From Hyphomicrobiales bacterium (lineage in GTDB: Bacteria > Pseudomonadota > Alphaproteobacteria > Rhizobiales > JAJFHR01), in the NCBI GenBank assembly GCA_021775475.1, contig JAJFHS010000022.1, forward strand, positions 21,312 to 85,311: a stretch of 64,000 nt of DNA. The letters are read 5' to 3'. The notes under the pieces are model-generated. The model worked only from the letters and a program-made list of their open reading frames with translations. It was not told where the DNA came from and did no database searches. The number at the start of each line of letters is the position of its first letter. Positions within the stretch are counted from its first letter, which is position 1. The position numbers and the translations under genes are program-made. Shown here one piece after another: positions 44,041 to 53,446 of the stretch.

Positions 44041-44319
44041 GTGAATAACGACGAACCATACGAGTGGAACGAGATAAAACGTCAAAGCAATCTGGAGAAA
44101 CACGGCCAGGATTTTGCCGATGTCCGATTGCTGCAATGGAATTTGGCAATTTGCACCACACAGATTGTGAAAGGTGAAACGCGCATTCTAAGCTACGTCC
44201 CGCTCAACAATCGCCTTTTCGCGGTTGTCCACACGGAGCGTGGTGTGAAACGCCGTATTATCAGCTTTCGCAAAGCCAATAGTAGAGAGATGGATTATTA
44301 TGAAAGAGAAACTGATTAG
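44041..44319 (+). CDS. brnT: BrnT-family toxin
   Basis: RelE-fold ribonuclease toxin of 92 aa. EWNEIKRQSNLEKHGQDFADV at the N-terminus (in parts; family form W-x-x-x-K-x-x-x-N-x-x-K-H-G-x-x-F) and RIISFRKANSREMDYYE at the C-terminus are diagnostic. BrnT cleaves RNA and slows growth under stress. The start is GTG at 44041 with no Shine-Dalgarno and a promoter that suggests a leaderless transcript. Overlaps brnA by 20 bp, the usual toxin-first order. Confidence 0.9.
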   Translation: MNNDEPYEWNEIKRQSNLEKHGQDFADVRLLQWNLAICTTQIVKGETRILSYVPLNNRLFAVVHTERGVKRRIISFRKANSREMDYYERETD

Positions 44320-44554
44320 GAACCTCCCTGAGGAAGACGTCGAAATCCAGAAAGGCATCGCCGCCGACCCTGATACCTTTACCCTTGAACAATTCAAGAA
44401 AGCCAAACGCGGTCGCCCGCCGATGCCTGAAGCCGAGAGAAAACAGCAGGTGACCATGTTGCTGGATAAAGACGTGATTTCTCACTTCAAGAAAGATGGC
44501 CGCGGCTGGCAAACACGGGCAAATGAAGCCCTGCGCAAGGCGGCGGGGCTGTAG
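44300..44554 (+). CDS. brnA: BrnA-family antitoxin
   Basis: Antitoxin of 84 aa that binds BrnT and its own operator. The N-terminal half is polar and toxin-binding in relatives; the C-terminal VTMLLDKDVISHFKKDGRGWQTRANEALRKAAG (in parts) is the ribbon-helix-helix end with the typical GRGWQTRIN-like stretch. The ATG lies inside the 3' end of brnT, so translation is coupled. Confidence 0.92.
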   Translation: MKEKLIRNLPEEDVEIQKGIAADPDTFTLEQFKKAKRGRPPMPEAERKQQVTMLLDKDVISHFKKDGRGWQTRANEALRKAAGL

Positions 44555-44637
44555 GTGTAGTTACGAAATACACTGAATTAAGATGGCAGTATCTTGTAGG
44601 AATACGGTAATGGCTATTGCAGGTGAGAAATTTTGCT

Positions 44638-45600
44638 ATGGAACCTAACGCCAGGCAACAACGATTATTTGAGATATTCCATCCATTTGCGGTGAAGAAA
44701 ACAAAAAAACGTTCAAAGCCAGGAAAGCGCTTTGTACATTACACAAGTGCTGAAAATGCCGTTTCGATGATTGTCAAAAAAGAAATATGGATGCGCAAGG
44801 CCAGCCTGATGAACGATTATATGGAAATCGAACATGGTATGGAATGTTTGCAGCATTCCTATGATGGCGAGAATGGTGATGAATTTCGCCAGGCAATTGA
44901 TGACCTATTCCCCGGCATATCAGATGAGTTGCAAGAGCGCTTCAACGGTTGGTTACCTCATTTTCGAGTAGGAACATTTCTAACAAGTCTTTCTGAACAT
45001 GACAAATCGGAAGATGAACATGGAAGGTTGTCTATGTGGCGATCTTACGGCGGGGTCACGGGAGTTGGTGTGGTGCTTAATCCTGCTGTGTTCTTGACAC
45101 CATCCGATGCGTTAAACGCCTATACCAGCCCTGTAGCTTATTTAAATCCCAAAGAATTTAAAATGAAATTCGATGAAATAACTACAAATGTTATGAACAA
45201 GACAGATTGGTTAAAGACATGCGAAAAACAGATTGTGCTCAACTATTTATTTTCCATGTTTCGATTTGCCGTCCTTTGTACAAAACACCCAGGATTTGCC
45301 GAAGAACGTGAATGGCGCATTATTTATGCTCCAGAATTTGAAAAATCAAAGCGGATAATTGAGGAAATAAAAACGATCAAGGGTATCCCACAAACGATTT
45401 GCAAATTACCCCTGAAAGATTTTCCTGAAGAAGGTCTTGTTGGGGCATCTATTCCCGAACTTGTTGAGCGAATAATTGTTGGTCCAAACGATCATGCATA
45501 TGAAGTTAAGGCAACTTTCATAAGGTTGCTTCAAGGCGCGGGTATGAGCGATGCATCTCAAAAGGTCTTTGTTTCTGGTATTCCTTTGAGGTCAAATTGA
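44638..45600 (+). CDS. DUF2971 domain protein
   Basis: Protein of 320 aa. FVHYTSAENAVSMIVKKEIWMRKASLMNDYMEIEHG (in parts) and LSMWRSYGGVTGVGVVL are the DUF2971 hallmarks; no signal peptide or membrane helix is present. ATG at 44638 is preceded by AGGTGAG at a rather long distance. Genes of this family are often found near toxin-antitoxin and restriction genes, but the biochemical activity is unknown. It is 83 bp behind brnA on the same strand and shares its lower GC. Confidence 0.8.
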   Translation: MEPNARQQRLFEIFHPFAVKKTKKRSKPGKRFVHYTSAENAVSMIVKKEIWMRKASLMNDYMEIEHGMECLQHSYDGENGDEFRQAIDDLFPGISDELQERFNGWLPHFRVGTFLTSLSEHDKSEDEHGRLSMWRSYGGVTGVGVVLNPAVFLTPSDALNAYTSPVAYLNPKEFKMKFDEITTNVMNKTDWLKTCEKQIVLNYLFSMFRFAVLCTKHPGFAEEREWRIIYAPEFEKSKRIIEEIKTIKGIPQTICKLPLKDFPEEGLVGASIPELVERIIVGPNDHAYEVKATFIRLLQGAGMSDASQKVFVSGIPLRSN

Positions 45601-45638
45601 TTGGTGTTATTTTGAGGGAAAATTTTTAGTCAAAATCT

Positions 45639-46685
45639 TTACCCCACCTTATCAAACACCATCACCTTCGACAAAAAAGCGCGGGAATGCCCTTTGTATT
45701 CTAGGCCCGCATTCGCAAACATCTTGATGAAATCTTCCCTGACGTAGCTTGACATATAGGGCTCATGAAAACCGGCCTCAAATAATTCGAGCAAGCCGTC
45801 GTAACCTTCGGCGTCGCCGTTTTGGATTGAGTCAACGAAGATAAAGCGGCCATCGGGTTTCAGGCATCTGGCGATGTCGGTTGCGACAATCTTTCGGATT
45901 TCAGGCGGCAATTCGTGGAACAGGAATATTGCGGTGATGATATCCTGGCTACCGTCAGCCACTGGCATGGCTTCAGCGTTGGCTGTCAGCAGTTTAATGC
46001 CGGAATATTGTTTCAGATGGCTTTCGGCTTCATAGAGATAGCTCTGCGACAAATCAAGGCCAATGACGGGCAGGCGCGGATAGGTCTTTTTGACAAAACG
46101 CAAAAACCGCCCGGTGCCACAGGCCACATCCAATAATCGCAACCGGCGCTGGTCCTTGTCCTTCATATATTCTGCCAAAGGCACCAGCGCCTGCCGGCGC
46201 ATGGCGTTGGCAGCACCGGTGAACAGAACCTCCACTTGCATGTCGTAAAGTTTTGCCGAGTCCTCGGTCAGGTAGCCTCCGGTTTGAAAGTGAAAATTCT
46301 GGGTGAAGTATCCGGGCAGATCGCCCTTGATTTCCAGTTCACGCACTTCATGCACGTCGCGTTTTTCACGCCGCTGGTTGACCATGGACAGATCACTAAA
46401 AAAAGCCCGGCTTTTTGCCAGTATCGACACGAGGCTGCCATCATGGTCAACCGGTACGGCGTAGATGTCCTGGTCAGCGTTTTTCAGATCACGTTCAAAC
46501 AACCCGGCGAGATCCCTCATAAGCACGGCTCTGTCAGGAGTAGCCTCTTGCGGGCGAAAAGCTTCACCTGTTTTGGTTTTGAGAGGTGCCTGTCGCTTTT
46601 GTGCTGCCAGGTAATGAGAATAAAACCAAGCCACCCGCGCACCCTGGCGGGCGGTAAAAAGCGCTTTTTGCAAAGGTGACACCAT
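45639..46685 (-). CDS. class I SAM-dependent methyltransferase
   Basis: Protein of 348 aa. The N-terminal 140 residues are helical and include PGYFTQNFHFQTGGYLTEDSA, a region of its own; residues about 190-300 form the methyltransferase core: RLLDVACGTGRFLRFV (motif I), VIGLDLSQSYLYEAE, IITAIFLFHELPPEIR and GRFIFVDSIQNGD. The acceptor is unknown; lipid or quinone-type substrates are common for this layout. Monocistronic, 49 bp downstream of tlyA on the same strand. Confidence 0.85.
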   Translation of the reverse strand: MVSPLQKALFTARQGARVAWFYSHYLAAQKRQAPLKTKTGEAFRPQEATPDRAVLMRDLAGLFERDLKNADQDIYAVPVDHDGSLVSILAKSRAFFSDLSMVNQRREKRDVHEVRELEIKGDLPGYFTQNFHFQTGGYLTEDSAKLYDMQVEVLFTGAANAMRRQALVPLAEYMKDKDQRRLRLLDVACGTGRFLRFVKKTYPRLPVIGLDLSQSYLYEAESHLKQYSGIKLLTANAEAMPVADGSQDIITAIFLFHELPPEIRKIVATDIARCLKPDGRFIFVDSIQNGDAEGYDGLLELFEAGFHEPYMSSYVREDFIKMFANAGLEYKGHSRAFLSKVMVFDKVG

Positions 46686-46734
46686 AGCTCAAATCCTCAT
46701 CACAGCTGCAACTATGACGGAAAATGGGGCGTAT

Positions 46735-47481
46735 TCAAGGTTTGACGGCATGAAGCAGAAATTCCTCATTGCCATCGCTGCCACTCACCGGCGATGGCAT
46801 CAGGCCCGAAACCTGCCAGTTCAATTCCTCTGTCAGCCAGGTTGTTATGTCTTCAACAGCTTTCTGGCGCACCTCATCATCGCGCACAATACCGCCTTTG
46901 CCCAAGTTGTTACGACCGACTTCGAATTGTGGCTTGATCAATGCAATCAGATTTGCATTGGCTGTCGCCAGACCCAACACCTGGGGCAGGGCAAGTTTGA
47001 GGGAAATGAAACTGACATCACAGACAATCACATTGAGAGGCTCAGGCATGTGGGTTTTGGTGATGTGACGGGCATTGAGACCTTCCATCGAAATCACTCG
47101 TTGGTCATGACGCAGGCTTTGAACAAGCTGGTGGTGGCCGACATCAACCGCATAGATGCGCGTAGCACCGCGCTCCAGCAGGATTTGAGAAAACCCGCCG
47201 GTAGACGCACCAATGTCAGCGGCAATGGCACCGCTAACATCCACATCAAAATGATCGAGTGCGCTCAACAGTTTAAGGGCTGCGCGTGAAACGTACTTAA
47301 GTGCCGGATCTGAAATACCAATATCGCTGGTAGTCTCGACCCGTTGTCCGGGTTTTTCTGCGGTAGCGCCATTGATTGCCACATGGCCGCGCTTGATGGC
47401 GTCAGCGGCTCTGGAGCGGGTGGCAAAGAGTTTGCGGCTGACGAGTAACTGGTCCAGTCGCGTTCTTTTGCTGGTGCTCAT
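46735..47481 (-). CDS. tlyA: TlyA-family rRNA (cytidine-2'-O)-methyltransferase/hemolysin
   Basis: Protein of 248 aa: N-terminal S4 RNA-binding domain (RLDQLLVSRKLFATRSRAADAIKRGHVAING in parts) and an FtsJ-like methyltransferase with ADIGASTGGFSQILLERGA, VCDVSFISLKLALP and LIKPQFEVGR. TlyA methylates 16S and 23S rRNA and in actinobacteria governs capreomycin sensitivity. The start codon shares one base with the dxs stop (TGATG), so translation is coupled to dxs, as in other Rhizobiales. Confidence 0.93.
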   Translation of the reverse strand: MSTSKRTRLDQLLVSRKLFATRSRAADAIKRGHVAINGATAEKPGQRVETTSDIGISDPALKYVSRAALKLLSALDHFDVDVSGAIAADIGASTGGFSQILLERGATRIYAVDVGHHQLVQSLRHDQRVISMEGLNARHITKTHMPEPLNVIVCDVSFISLKLALPQVLGLATANANLIALIKPQFEVGRNNLGKGGIVRDDEVRQKAVEDITTWLTEELNWQVSGLMPSPVSGSDGNEEFLLHAVKP

Positions 47482-49394
47482 CAGGCGAGTTTTGGTGCTT
47501 TGTCCAGTTCAACACGCGCCAATGCGGACAGGACGGTGTCAAAAATGCCCGCTGCCGCCAGCCCGGCCTGTTCATACATAACGTCAGGCTTGTTGTGATC
47601 GGTGAACTCATCGGGCAGGGTCAGGCTGCGCACTTTGAGGCCGGCATCAAGCAGGCCTTCGTTGGCGAGAAAGTTTAGGACATGTGAGCCAAAACCGCCC
47701 ACCGAGCCTTCTTCCACCGTTACCAGAACCTCGTGATCGAGAGCCAGTTGACGCACGAGTTCTTCGTCCAGCGGCTTGGCAAAGCGGGCATCAGCGACAG
47801 TGGTGGAAAGACCATGGGCGTTCAGGTCTTCGGCTGTCTTGATACATTCCTGCAAGCGCGTACCCAGGCTTAAAATGGCGACAGATTTACCCTCGCAAAT
47901 AATGCGGCCCTTGCCAATTTCCAGTGGCACACCCACTTCGGGCAATTCAACGCCAACCCCTTCACCGCGCGGATATCGAAATGCGCACGGGCAATCGTCT
48001 ATGCTGCGGGCCGTGGCCACCATATGCACCAGTTCGGCTTCATCTGCCGGTGCCATCACCACGAAACCCGGCAAGGTGGCAAGATAGGTTATATCGAACG
48101 AGCCTGCATGCGTGGGACCATCGGCACCAACAAAACCGGCGCGATCAATGGCAAACCTGACCGGCAGCTTTTGTACCGCCACATCATGGACGATCTGGTC
48201 ATAGGCACGCTGGAGGAATGTGGAATATATGGCAACAAACGGCTTGTAGCCTTCGGTGGCAAGACCCGCGGCAAAGGTGACCGCATGTTGTTCGGCGATG
48301 CCCACATCAAAAGAGCGGTTGGGATAAGCTTTTTCAAACACATCAAGCCCGGTGCCTGAGGGCATGGCGGCGGTTACTGCGACAATTTTACTGTCTTTTT
48401 CGGCTTCTTTTACAAGCGCATTGGCAAAGACCTTGGTGTAGCTGGGTGCGTTGGCTATGGGTTTTGACTGCGCTCCGGTGATGACATCAAACCTTGCGAC
48501 CGCATGGTTTTTATCGTCGGAATTTTCCGCCGGTGCATAACCTTTGCCTTTTTTGGTTACCACATGGATTAAAATAGGGCCTTCGGTGGAATCGCGTACA
48601 TTGCGCAATACCGGCAGCAAATGGTCAAAATTATGACCGTCTATGGGACCAACGTAATAAAAACCCAACTCTTCAAACATAGTGCCACCGGTCCAGAAGG
48701 CTCTGGTATATTCTTCTGCACGCTGGGCTTTTTCCTGAAAAAACTTGGGCAGTTTTTTGCTCAGTTGTTTGGCAAAACTGCGGAAACTTCGATAGGTGCC
48801 ACCTGAAATCAGCCGGGCAAGATAGGCACTCATGGCACCGACGGGGGGCGCAATCGACATATCATTGTCATTGAGAATGACGATCAGGCGGCTGTCCATG
48901 GAGCCGGCATTGTTCATGGCTTCATACGCCATGCCCGCACTCATGGCACCATCGCCAATGACAGCGATAACGTTATTCTTGCGGCCATCAAGATCGCGGG
49001 CAACAGCCATGCCAAGACCGGCTGAAATTGATGTCGACGAATGGCCGGCACCAAAAGGGTCATAGGCACTTTCGCCACGCTTGGTGAAGCCTGAAAGGCC
49101 ATCAGCCTGGCGCAATGAGCGGATACGATCACGCCTGCCGGTAAGAATTTTATGCGGGTAAGCCTGATGGCCCACATCCCACAGGACGCGATCATCAGGG
49201 GTATTAAACACATGATGGAGTGCCACCGTCAGCTCTACAACGCCAAGACCGGCACCCAGATGGCCACCGGTTACAGACACTGCACTTACGGTCTCTGCAC
49301 GCAGTTCATCAGCTACCTGAGGCAACTGCTCATCACTCAGTGCCCGCAGGAAATCGGGCGTTTTTATCGTGTCCAAAAGCGGAGTATTCGTCAT
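47481..49394 (-). CDS. dxs: 1-deoxy-D-xylulose-5-phosphate synthase
   Basis: First enzyme of the MEP isoprenoid pathway, 637 aa, joining pyruvate and glyceraldehyde 3-phosphate with thiamine diphosphate. [18 protein letters not shown], the TPP loop [40 protein letters not shown] (transketolase pyrimidine domain) and [14 protein letters not shown] are in order; length is normal. Likely operon dxs-tlyA. Feeds IspE and the polyprenyl synthase elsewhere in the window. Confidence 0.97.
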   Translation of the reverse strand: MTNTPLLDTIKTPDFLRALSDEQLPQVADELRAETVSAVSVTGGHLGAGLGVVELTVALHHVFNTPDDRVLWDVGHQAYPHKILTGRRDRIRSLRQADGLSGFTKRGESAYDPFGAGHSSTSISAGLGMAVARDLDGRKNNVIAVIGDGAMSAGMAYEAMNNAGSMDSRLIVILNDNDMSIAPPVGAMSAYLARLISGGTYRSFRSFAKQLSKKLPKFFQEKAQRAEEYTRAFWTGGTMFEELGFYYVGPIDGHNFDHLLPVLRNVRDSTEGPILIHVVTKKGKGYAPAENSDDKNHAVARFDVITGAQSKPIANAPSYTKVFANALVKEAEKDSKIVAVTAAMPSGTGLDVFEKAYPNRSFDVGIAEQHAVTFAAGLATEGYKPFVAIYSTFLQRAYDQIVHDVAVQKLPVRFAIDRAGFVGADGPTHAGSFDITYLATLPGFVVMAPADEAELVHMVATARSIDDCPCAFRYPRGEGVGVELPEVGVPLEIGKGRIICEGKSVAILSLGTRLQECIKTAEDLNAHGLSTTVADARFAKPLDEELVRQLALDHEVLVTVEEGSVGGFGSHVLNFLANEGLLDAGLKVRSLTLPDEFTDHNKPDVMYEQAGLAAAGIFDTVLSALARVELDKAPKLA

Positions 49395-49627
49395 CTGGTA
49401 AAACTTAAGGCCGTTGTTTTATCGGAATATCAGCGGACATCTTAGCGTCCGACACCATCTATCGCAAATCCGGTGAAAATAAGATAGGAAAAACATGTGA
49501 TCTATACGGCTAAAATACTTAATATCCCACTTCGATTGAAGGTGAGCCCGCTTTAGTTATTGTCGCACGGGTGCTATGTGTCTAAGCTTGCCCGGGTTGA
49601 ATTTATGAACTGTTTGGGAGGACGTTC

Positions 49628-51256
49628 GTGAAAGGATTGATGCAGGACTGGCCACTATTGGTGCCAACCATTCTGGAACATGCATGTACATACCATGGCA
49701 CCCGCGAAATTATTTCGCGTACCACCGAAGGACCGATTCACCGCTACACCTATAATGATTTGGCCCGTCGCGCTCGCAAACTGGCCAGTGCGATGGACAG
49801 GTTTGGCGTAAAACAGGGTGATATCATTGGTACTATGGCGTGGAACGGTTATCGTCATATGGAAATCTGGTATGGCCTCATGGGCCATGGCGCCATTGTC
49901 CACACGCTCAACCCCCGACTGTTTTCCGATCAACTCGCCTACATCATTAATCATGCCGAAGATCGTTATATCTTCCTCGATTTAACCTTCGTACCTCTAA
50001 TGGAAGCGCTTCAGGAACGATTGCCGTTGGTGAAAGGGTTCATCATCATGACCGATGACGAACACATGCCCGAAACAGCTTTGAAAAACGCCATCTGCTA
50101 CGAAGAGCTGCTTGCTGGCGGAGATGAGGAGTATCAGTGGCCTGAGTTGGACGAAAGTACCGCCTGCGGCCTCTGTTACACCTCAGGTACAACCGGTAAC
50201 CCCAAGGGAGTTTTATATTCCCACCGCTCCAATGTTCTCCACGCTTTAACCACCAATGGTGCTGACGCCCTCGGCCTCAAAAGTCAGGACAGTGTGATGG
50301 CGGTTGTACCAATGTTTCATGCCAACGCCTGGTCACTGGTTTTCTCGGCACCCATGGCAGGAGCCAACATCGTCATGCCCGGCGCCCTGATGGATGGTGC
50401 CAGTATCTATGAAATGCTCAAAGTGGGAAAGGTGACGCTGACTGCTGCCGTGCCGACAATCTGGCAGATGCTGATCTCATATCTTGGCCAAAGCGGAGAA
50501 AGTCTCGAACATCTGCAACGCGTGGTCATCGGCGGGGCAGCGTGCCCGCCCTCAATGATAGAGACCTTTGAAAAAACTTACCAAACGCAAGTCATCCATG
50601 CTTGGGGAATGACAGAAATGAGTCCGCTTGGGTCTTTGTGTACAATCAAGGGCGGGTTGGATGATCTCAGTGCCGAAGAAAAACAGGCGCTGAAAATCAA
50701 ACAGGGCAGGCCGCCCTATATGGTTGAGATGAAAATCATTGATGATGACGGCAATGAGCTGCCGCGTGATGGCAAAGCCTTTGGCCATTTGATGGTAAAA
50801 GGCCCGTGTGTAGCCTCCGACTACCTCAAAAATGAGGACGAACCGATTGTCGATGACGAAGGCTGGTTCGACACCGGAGATGTCTCAACTCTCGATCAGC
50901 ACGGCTATATGCAAATTACCGACCGCGCCAAGGATGTGATCAAATCCGGCGGCGAATGGATATCCACCATCGACGTTGAAAACCTTGCTGTCGGTCACAG
51001 CCACGTCGAAGAAGCCGCCGTCATCGGCATTACCCACCCCAAATGGGACGAACGCCCCTTGCTGGTGATCGTGCGCAAGCCGGGAAGTGAGATCAGTGGC
51101 GATGAAATCAAAGCCTACCTGACGGGCAAACTGGCCAAATGGTGGATGCCCGATGATGTGGTCTTCGTCGATGAAATTCCTCACACGGCAACGGGAAAAA
51201 TCCACAAACTGACGTTGCGGGAAACATTCAAGGATTACGTTTTGTCAACGGCTTGA
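49628..51256 (+). CDS. acyl-CoA synthetase, DmdB-like (3-(methylthio)propionyl-CoA ligase type)
   Basis: AMP-forming ligase of 542 aa that activates a carboxylic acid to its CoA thioester. The P-loop CYTSGTTGNPKGVLYSHRSN, VIHAWGMTEMSPLG, DEGWFDTGDV, and the C-terminal KSGGEWIS and GKIHKLTLRE are in order. Sequence and length fit the long-chain/DmdB subgroup. GTG at 49628 has GGGAGG 6 nt upstream; an ATG 12 nt later is less well placed. With the DmdC-like dehydrogenase at 24.5 kb it could act on methylmercaptopropionate or medium-chain acids. Confidence 0.9.
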   Translation: MKGLMQDWPLLVPTILEHACTYHGTREIISRTTEGPIHRYTYNDLARRARKLASAMDRFGVKQGDIIGTMAWNGYRHMEIWYGLMGHGAIVHTLNPRLFSDQLAYIINHAEDRYIFLDLTFVPLMEALQERLPLVKGFIIMTDDEHMPETALKNAICYEELLAGGDEEYQWPELDESTACGLCYTSGTTGNPKGVLYSHRSNVLHALTTNGADALGLKSQDSVMAVVPMFHANAWSLVFSAPMAGANIVMPGALMDGASIYEMLKVGKVTLTAAVPTIWQMLISYLGQSGESLEHLQRVVIGGAACPPSMIETFEKTYQTQVIHAWGMTEMSPLGSLCTIKGGLDDLSAEEKQALKIKQGRPPYMVEMKIIDDDGNELPRDGKAFGHLMVKGPCVASDYLKNEDEPIVDDEGWFDTGDVSTLDQHGYMQITDRAKDVIKSGGEWISTIDVENLAVGHSHVEEAAVIGITHPKWDERPLLVIVRKPGSEISGDEIKAYLTGKLAKWWMPDDVVFVDEIPHTATGKIHKLTLRETFKDYVLSTA

Positions 51257-51264
51257 AACAAGCC

Positions 51265-52182
51265 TTAAGCCAACCAGTAGGTAACCTCAAGACTCAACGC
51301 CCCCTCGAAATCCACCTTGCCCTGAGCGTGCAGATGTTCCATATGCGCCAACACCGAAAGGGAAGCTGCACCATGCAATTTTGGGTTGAGGCCGGAATAG
51401 ATTTTGAGCACAATATCTATAATCTTGTGCGGGCCCTGGCTCAGGGTATCGAGGATGGCATTCTCGCGCATTTTTCGGTGGGTTATGTAGCCTTTGACCA
51501 GTCTTTGCGGGGCTTCAATCGGTGCTCCATGGGTGGGCCAGTAGATAGTATCATCGCGGGCATGCACCAGCCGCAGGGACGCCATATATTCTGCCATATT
51601 GCCATCAGGCGGGGCAACAACACTTGTCGACCAGCCCATCACCAGGTCACCGACAAACAAAGCCTTGTGGCGCTCAAGCGCAAAAGCCATGTGATTGGCC
51701 GAATGACCTGGCGTAAACACGCATTCGAACCTGAAATCCTTACCCTCAATCATGTCGCCGTGATCAATGACGTTGTCGGGCACAAAATCCATGTCACCAC
51801 TGCCTTCAAGGCCCAAAGCCTCAACTGACGATGTATATTCCGTTTTCCTCAAACCATGCGGACCGACGCCGTATGTTTCTGCCCCGGTGATTTGCTTCAG
51901 CCGCGCCGCCAGTGGCGAATGATCATGGTGCGTGTGGGTAATCAAAATGTGAGTTAACGTAGCCGAACCGATCGCCTTCAACAGGGCATCAAGATGTTCG
52001 TCATCATCAGGGCCGGGGTCAATGACGGCCAGATGCCTGTCGCCAATGAGAAAGGTGCCGGTACCCTTGAAAGTCATCGGACCGGGATTGTTGGCGACAA
52101 TGCGGCGCACGTCAGCGTTGATTTCAACGGCGATGCCGTAATTGGGATCGAATTTCTGGGATAGCCCGAGATTGTGTGACAT
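51265..52182 (-). CDS. MBL-fold metallo-hydrolase (LACTB2-like)
   Basis: Metallo-beta-lactamase-fold hydrolase of 305 aa. ILITHTHHDHSPLA is the H-x-H-x-D-H zinc motif; VFTPGHSANHMAF and FVGDLVMG give the later His and Asp ligands, and the C-terminal 70 residues form a winged-helix (BLACT_WH) as in LACTB2 ribonucleases. Actual substrate, RNA or a thioester, is unknown. Converges with the acyl-CoA ligase with an 8-bp gap. Confidence 0.9.
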   Translation of the reverse strand: MSHNLGLSQKFDPNYGIAVEINADVRRIVANNPGPMTFKGTGTFLIGDRHLAVIDPGPDDDEHLDALLKAIGSATLTHILITHTHHDHSPLAARLKQITGAETYGVGPHGLRKTEYTSSVEALGLEGSGDMDFVPDNVIDHGDMIEGKDFRFECVFTPGHSANHMAFALERHKALFVGDLVMGWSTSVVAPPDGNMAEYMASLRLVHARDDTIYWPTHGAPIEAPQRLVKGYITHRKMRENAILDTLSQGPHKIIDIVLKIYSGLNPKLHGAASLSVLAHMEHLHAQGKVDFEGALSLEVTYWLA

Positions 52183-52313
52183 AGGCTAACCTTTTGCACA
52201 AAGACAAGCGTTCTCACAAGGCCTAAACCATCAGTGGCTTGTCATCTTGCTGCTGGCACCATATAAAAGTTATCCAAGCATTCTTTCTGGCAATAAAAAG
52301 AGTAAGGCATCCC

Positions 52314-52922
52314 ATGGCTAATTTACTTTCAGCTCCCGCAACCCTGGCAGCCGCCGTCTGGTCGCAAGACAAATCAAATGCGGTTTTGCGCAACACCGTT
52401 CTCGCAATTGCCGGAACAATGGTTTTATGGCTCAGTGCCAAAATACAAATTCCCTTCTATCCCGTGCCTTTGAACCTGGGTACTCTGGCGGTGTTGCTGA
52501 TTGGTGCCGCTTACGGCTGGCGTCTGGGTCTGGCGACTGTAGCGCTTTACCTTGCGCAAGGAGCAGCCGGTCTGCCGGTGTTTGCCGGAACGCCGGAAAA
52601 AGGCCTCGGCCTCGCCTATATGCTTGGTGGCACTGGCGGTTATCTTGTTGGCTTCCTGCTTGCTGTTGCTGCGGTAGGGTGGTTGGCAGAACGCGGGTTT
52701 GATCGCAATTTCTTCACCACGGCTGTGGCGATGTTGATCGGTAATGCGCTGATCTATATTCCCGGCCTTCTGTGGCTTGGCGCTTTGTTTGGCTGGGACA
52801 AGCCGATATTGGAATGGGGCCTCTATCCGTTCATCTATGGTGATCTCACCAAACTCGCTCTCGCCGCCGCAATCTTGCCCGGTGCCTGGTTTCTGGTGAA
52901 CAAAATCAAGGGCCGCAAGTAA
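52314..52922 (+). CDS. bioY: biotin transporter BioY
   Basis: Membrane S-component of 202 aa for biotin uptake. MVLWLSAKIQIPFYPVPLNLGTLAVLLIGAAYGWRLG (in parts) with P-x-P-x-x-x-Q/N-L and LAYMLGGTGGYLVGFLLA are family motifs; six hydrophobic helices. The ATG at 52314 was chosen over an upstream TTG-type start since the homology begins here. No BioM/BioN genes are adjacent, so it may work alone or with a shared energizing unit. No BioR box was seen upstream. Confidence 0.93.
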   Translation: MANLLSAPATLAAAVWSQDKSNAVLRNTVLAIAGTMVLWLSAKIQIPFYPVPLNLGTLAVLLIGAAYGWRLGLATVALYLAQGAAGLPVFAGTPEKGLGLAYMLGGTGGYLVGFLLAVAAVGWLAERGFDRNFFTTAVAMLIGNALIYIPGLLWLGALFGWDKPILEWGLYPFIYGDLTKLALAAAILPGAWFLVNKIKGRK

Positions 52923-53180
52923 TTCAAAACTGTCTGAATTTTCAATGTCTTATACATATTTATCAAGTTAAGGTTATGGATCAGCATGGCGAATCAGATC
53001 GTTAGAAACATGCGCTAAGGATTTGGCAGAAAAGAGTTTTCTCCCTTGAAGGGAAACTCGCTGTTTTCGGACTTTTTGGCAGGCGGTAAAACAAGAAACA
53101 ATCGTGGTTGGTGTCAATGAGACCATAGCTGGGCTGAGCCTTGCCCTTTGCCCTGAGAGACAGGATTTCAAATCAGCCGC

Positions 53181-53420
53181 TCAACCGACTGACACACTTC
53201 TTTCAGAATTCAGCAGTTTTTTGCCGGGTCCGGTCAATCGTACAATTGTTCCCAAATCTTTGTGCTGCTTGCGCACTACCAGACCATGATCACAAGCATC
53301 TTCCCAGATTGGCAGGCGCGGGCACGATGTGCGCCACGCCGCCATAACCTCATTGTAAGTGCGCGGGTGTTTAGCCACCCATTCCAGCAAATCCAAAACC
53401 AATGACTTGTTTTCCAGCAT
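53181..53420 (-). CDS. small conserved hypothetical, winged-helix-like
   Basis: Protein of 79 aa: LVLDLLEWVAKHPRTYNEVMAAWRTSCPRLPIWEDACDHGLV (in parts) looks like a short winged-helix domain (helix-helix-wing) with the WxxSCPRLxIWEDA motif that recurs in alphaproteobacterial hypothetical proteins. No catalytic residues are visible. The longer open frame was cut to the ATG at 53420, where this pattern begins. It lies 26 bp downstream of the ferric-reductase-like gene. Function unknown. Confidence 0.65.
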   Translation of the reverse strand: MLENKSLVLDLLEWVAKHPRTYNEVMAAWRTSCPRLPIWEDACDHGLVVRKQHKDLGTIVRLTGPGKKLLNSERSVSVG

Positions 53421-53446
53421 TTTTCCTCGTCTTTCCCGGGGGCAGC

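Noticed and set aside
51253..51828. 191-residue plus-strand frame over the MBL hydrolase
   Set aside because: Antisense to a gene with intact zinc motifs; no domain of its own.
52239..52313. Riboswitch or BioR box before bioY
   Set aside because: No TTATCTATAA-type site or structured leader was recognised in the short gap.
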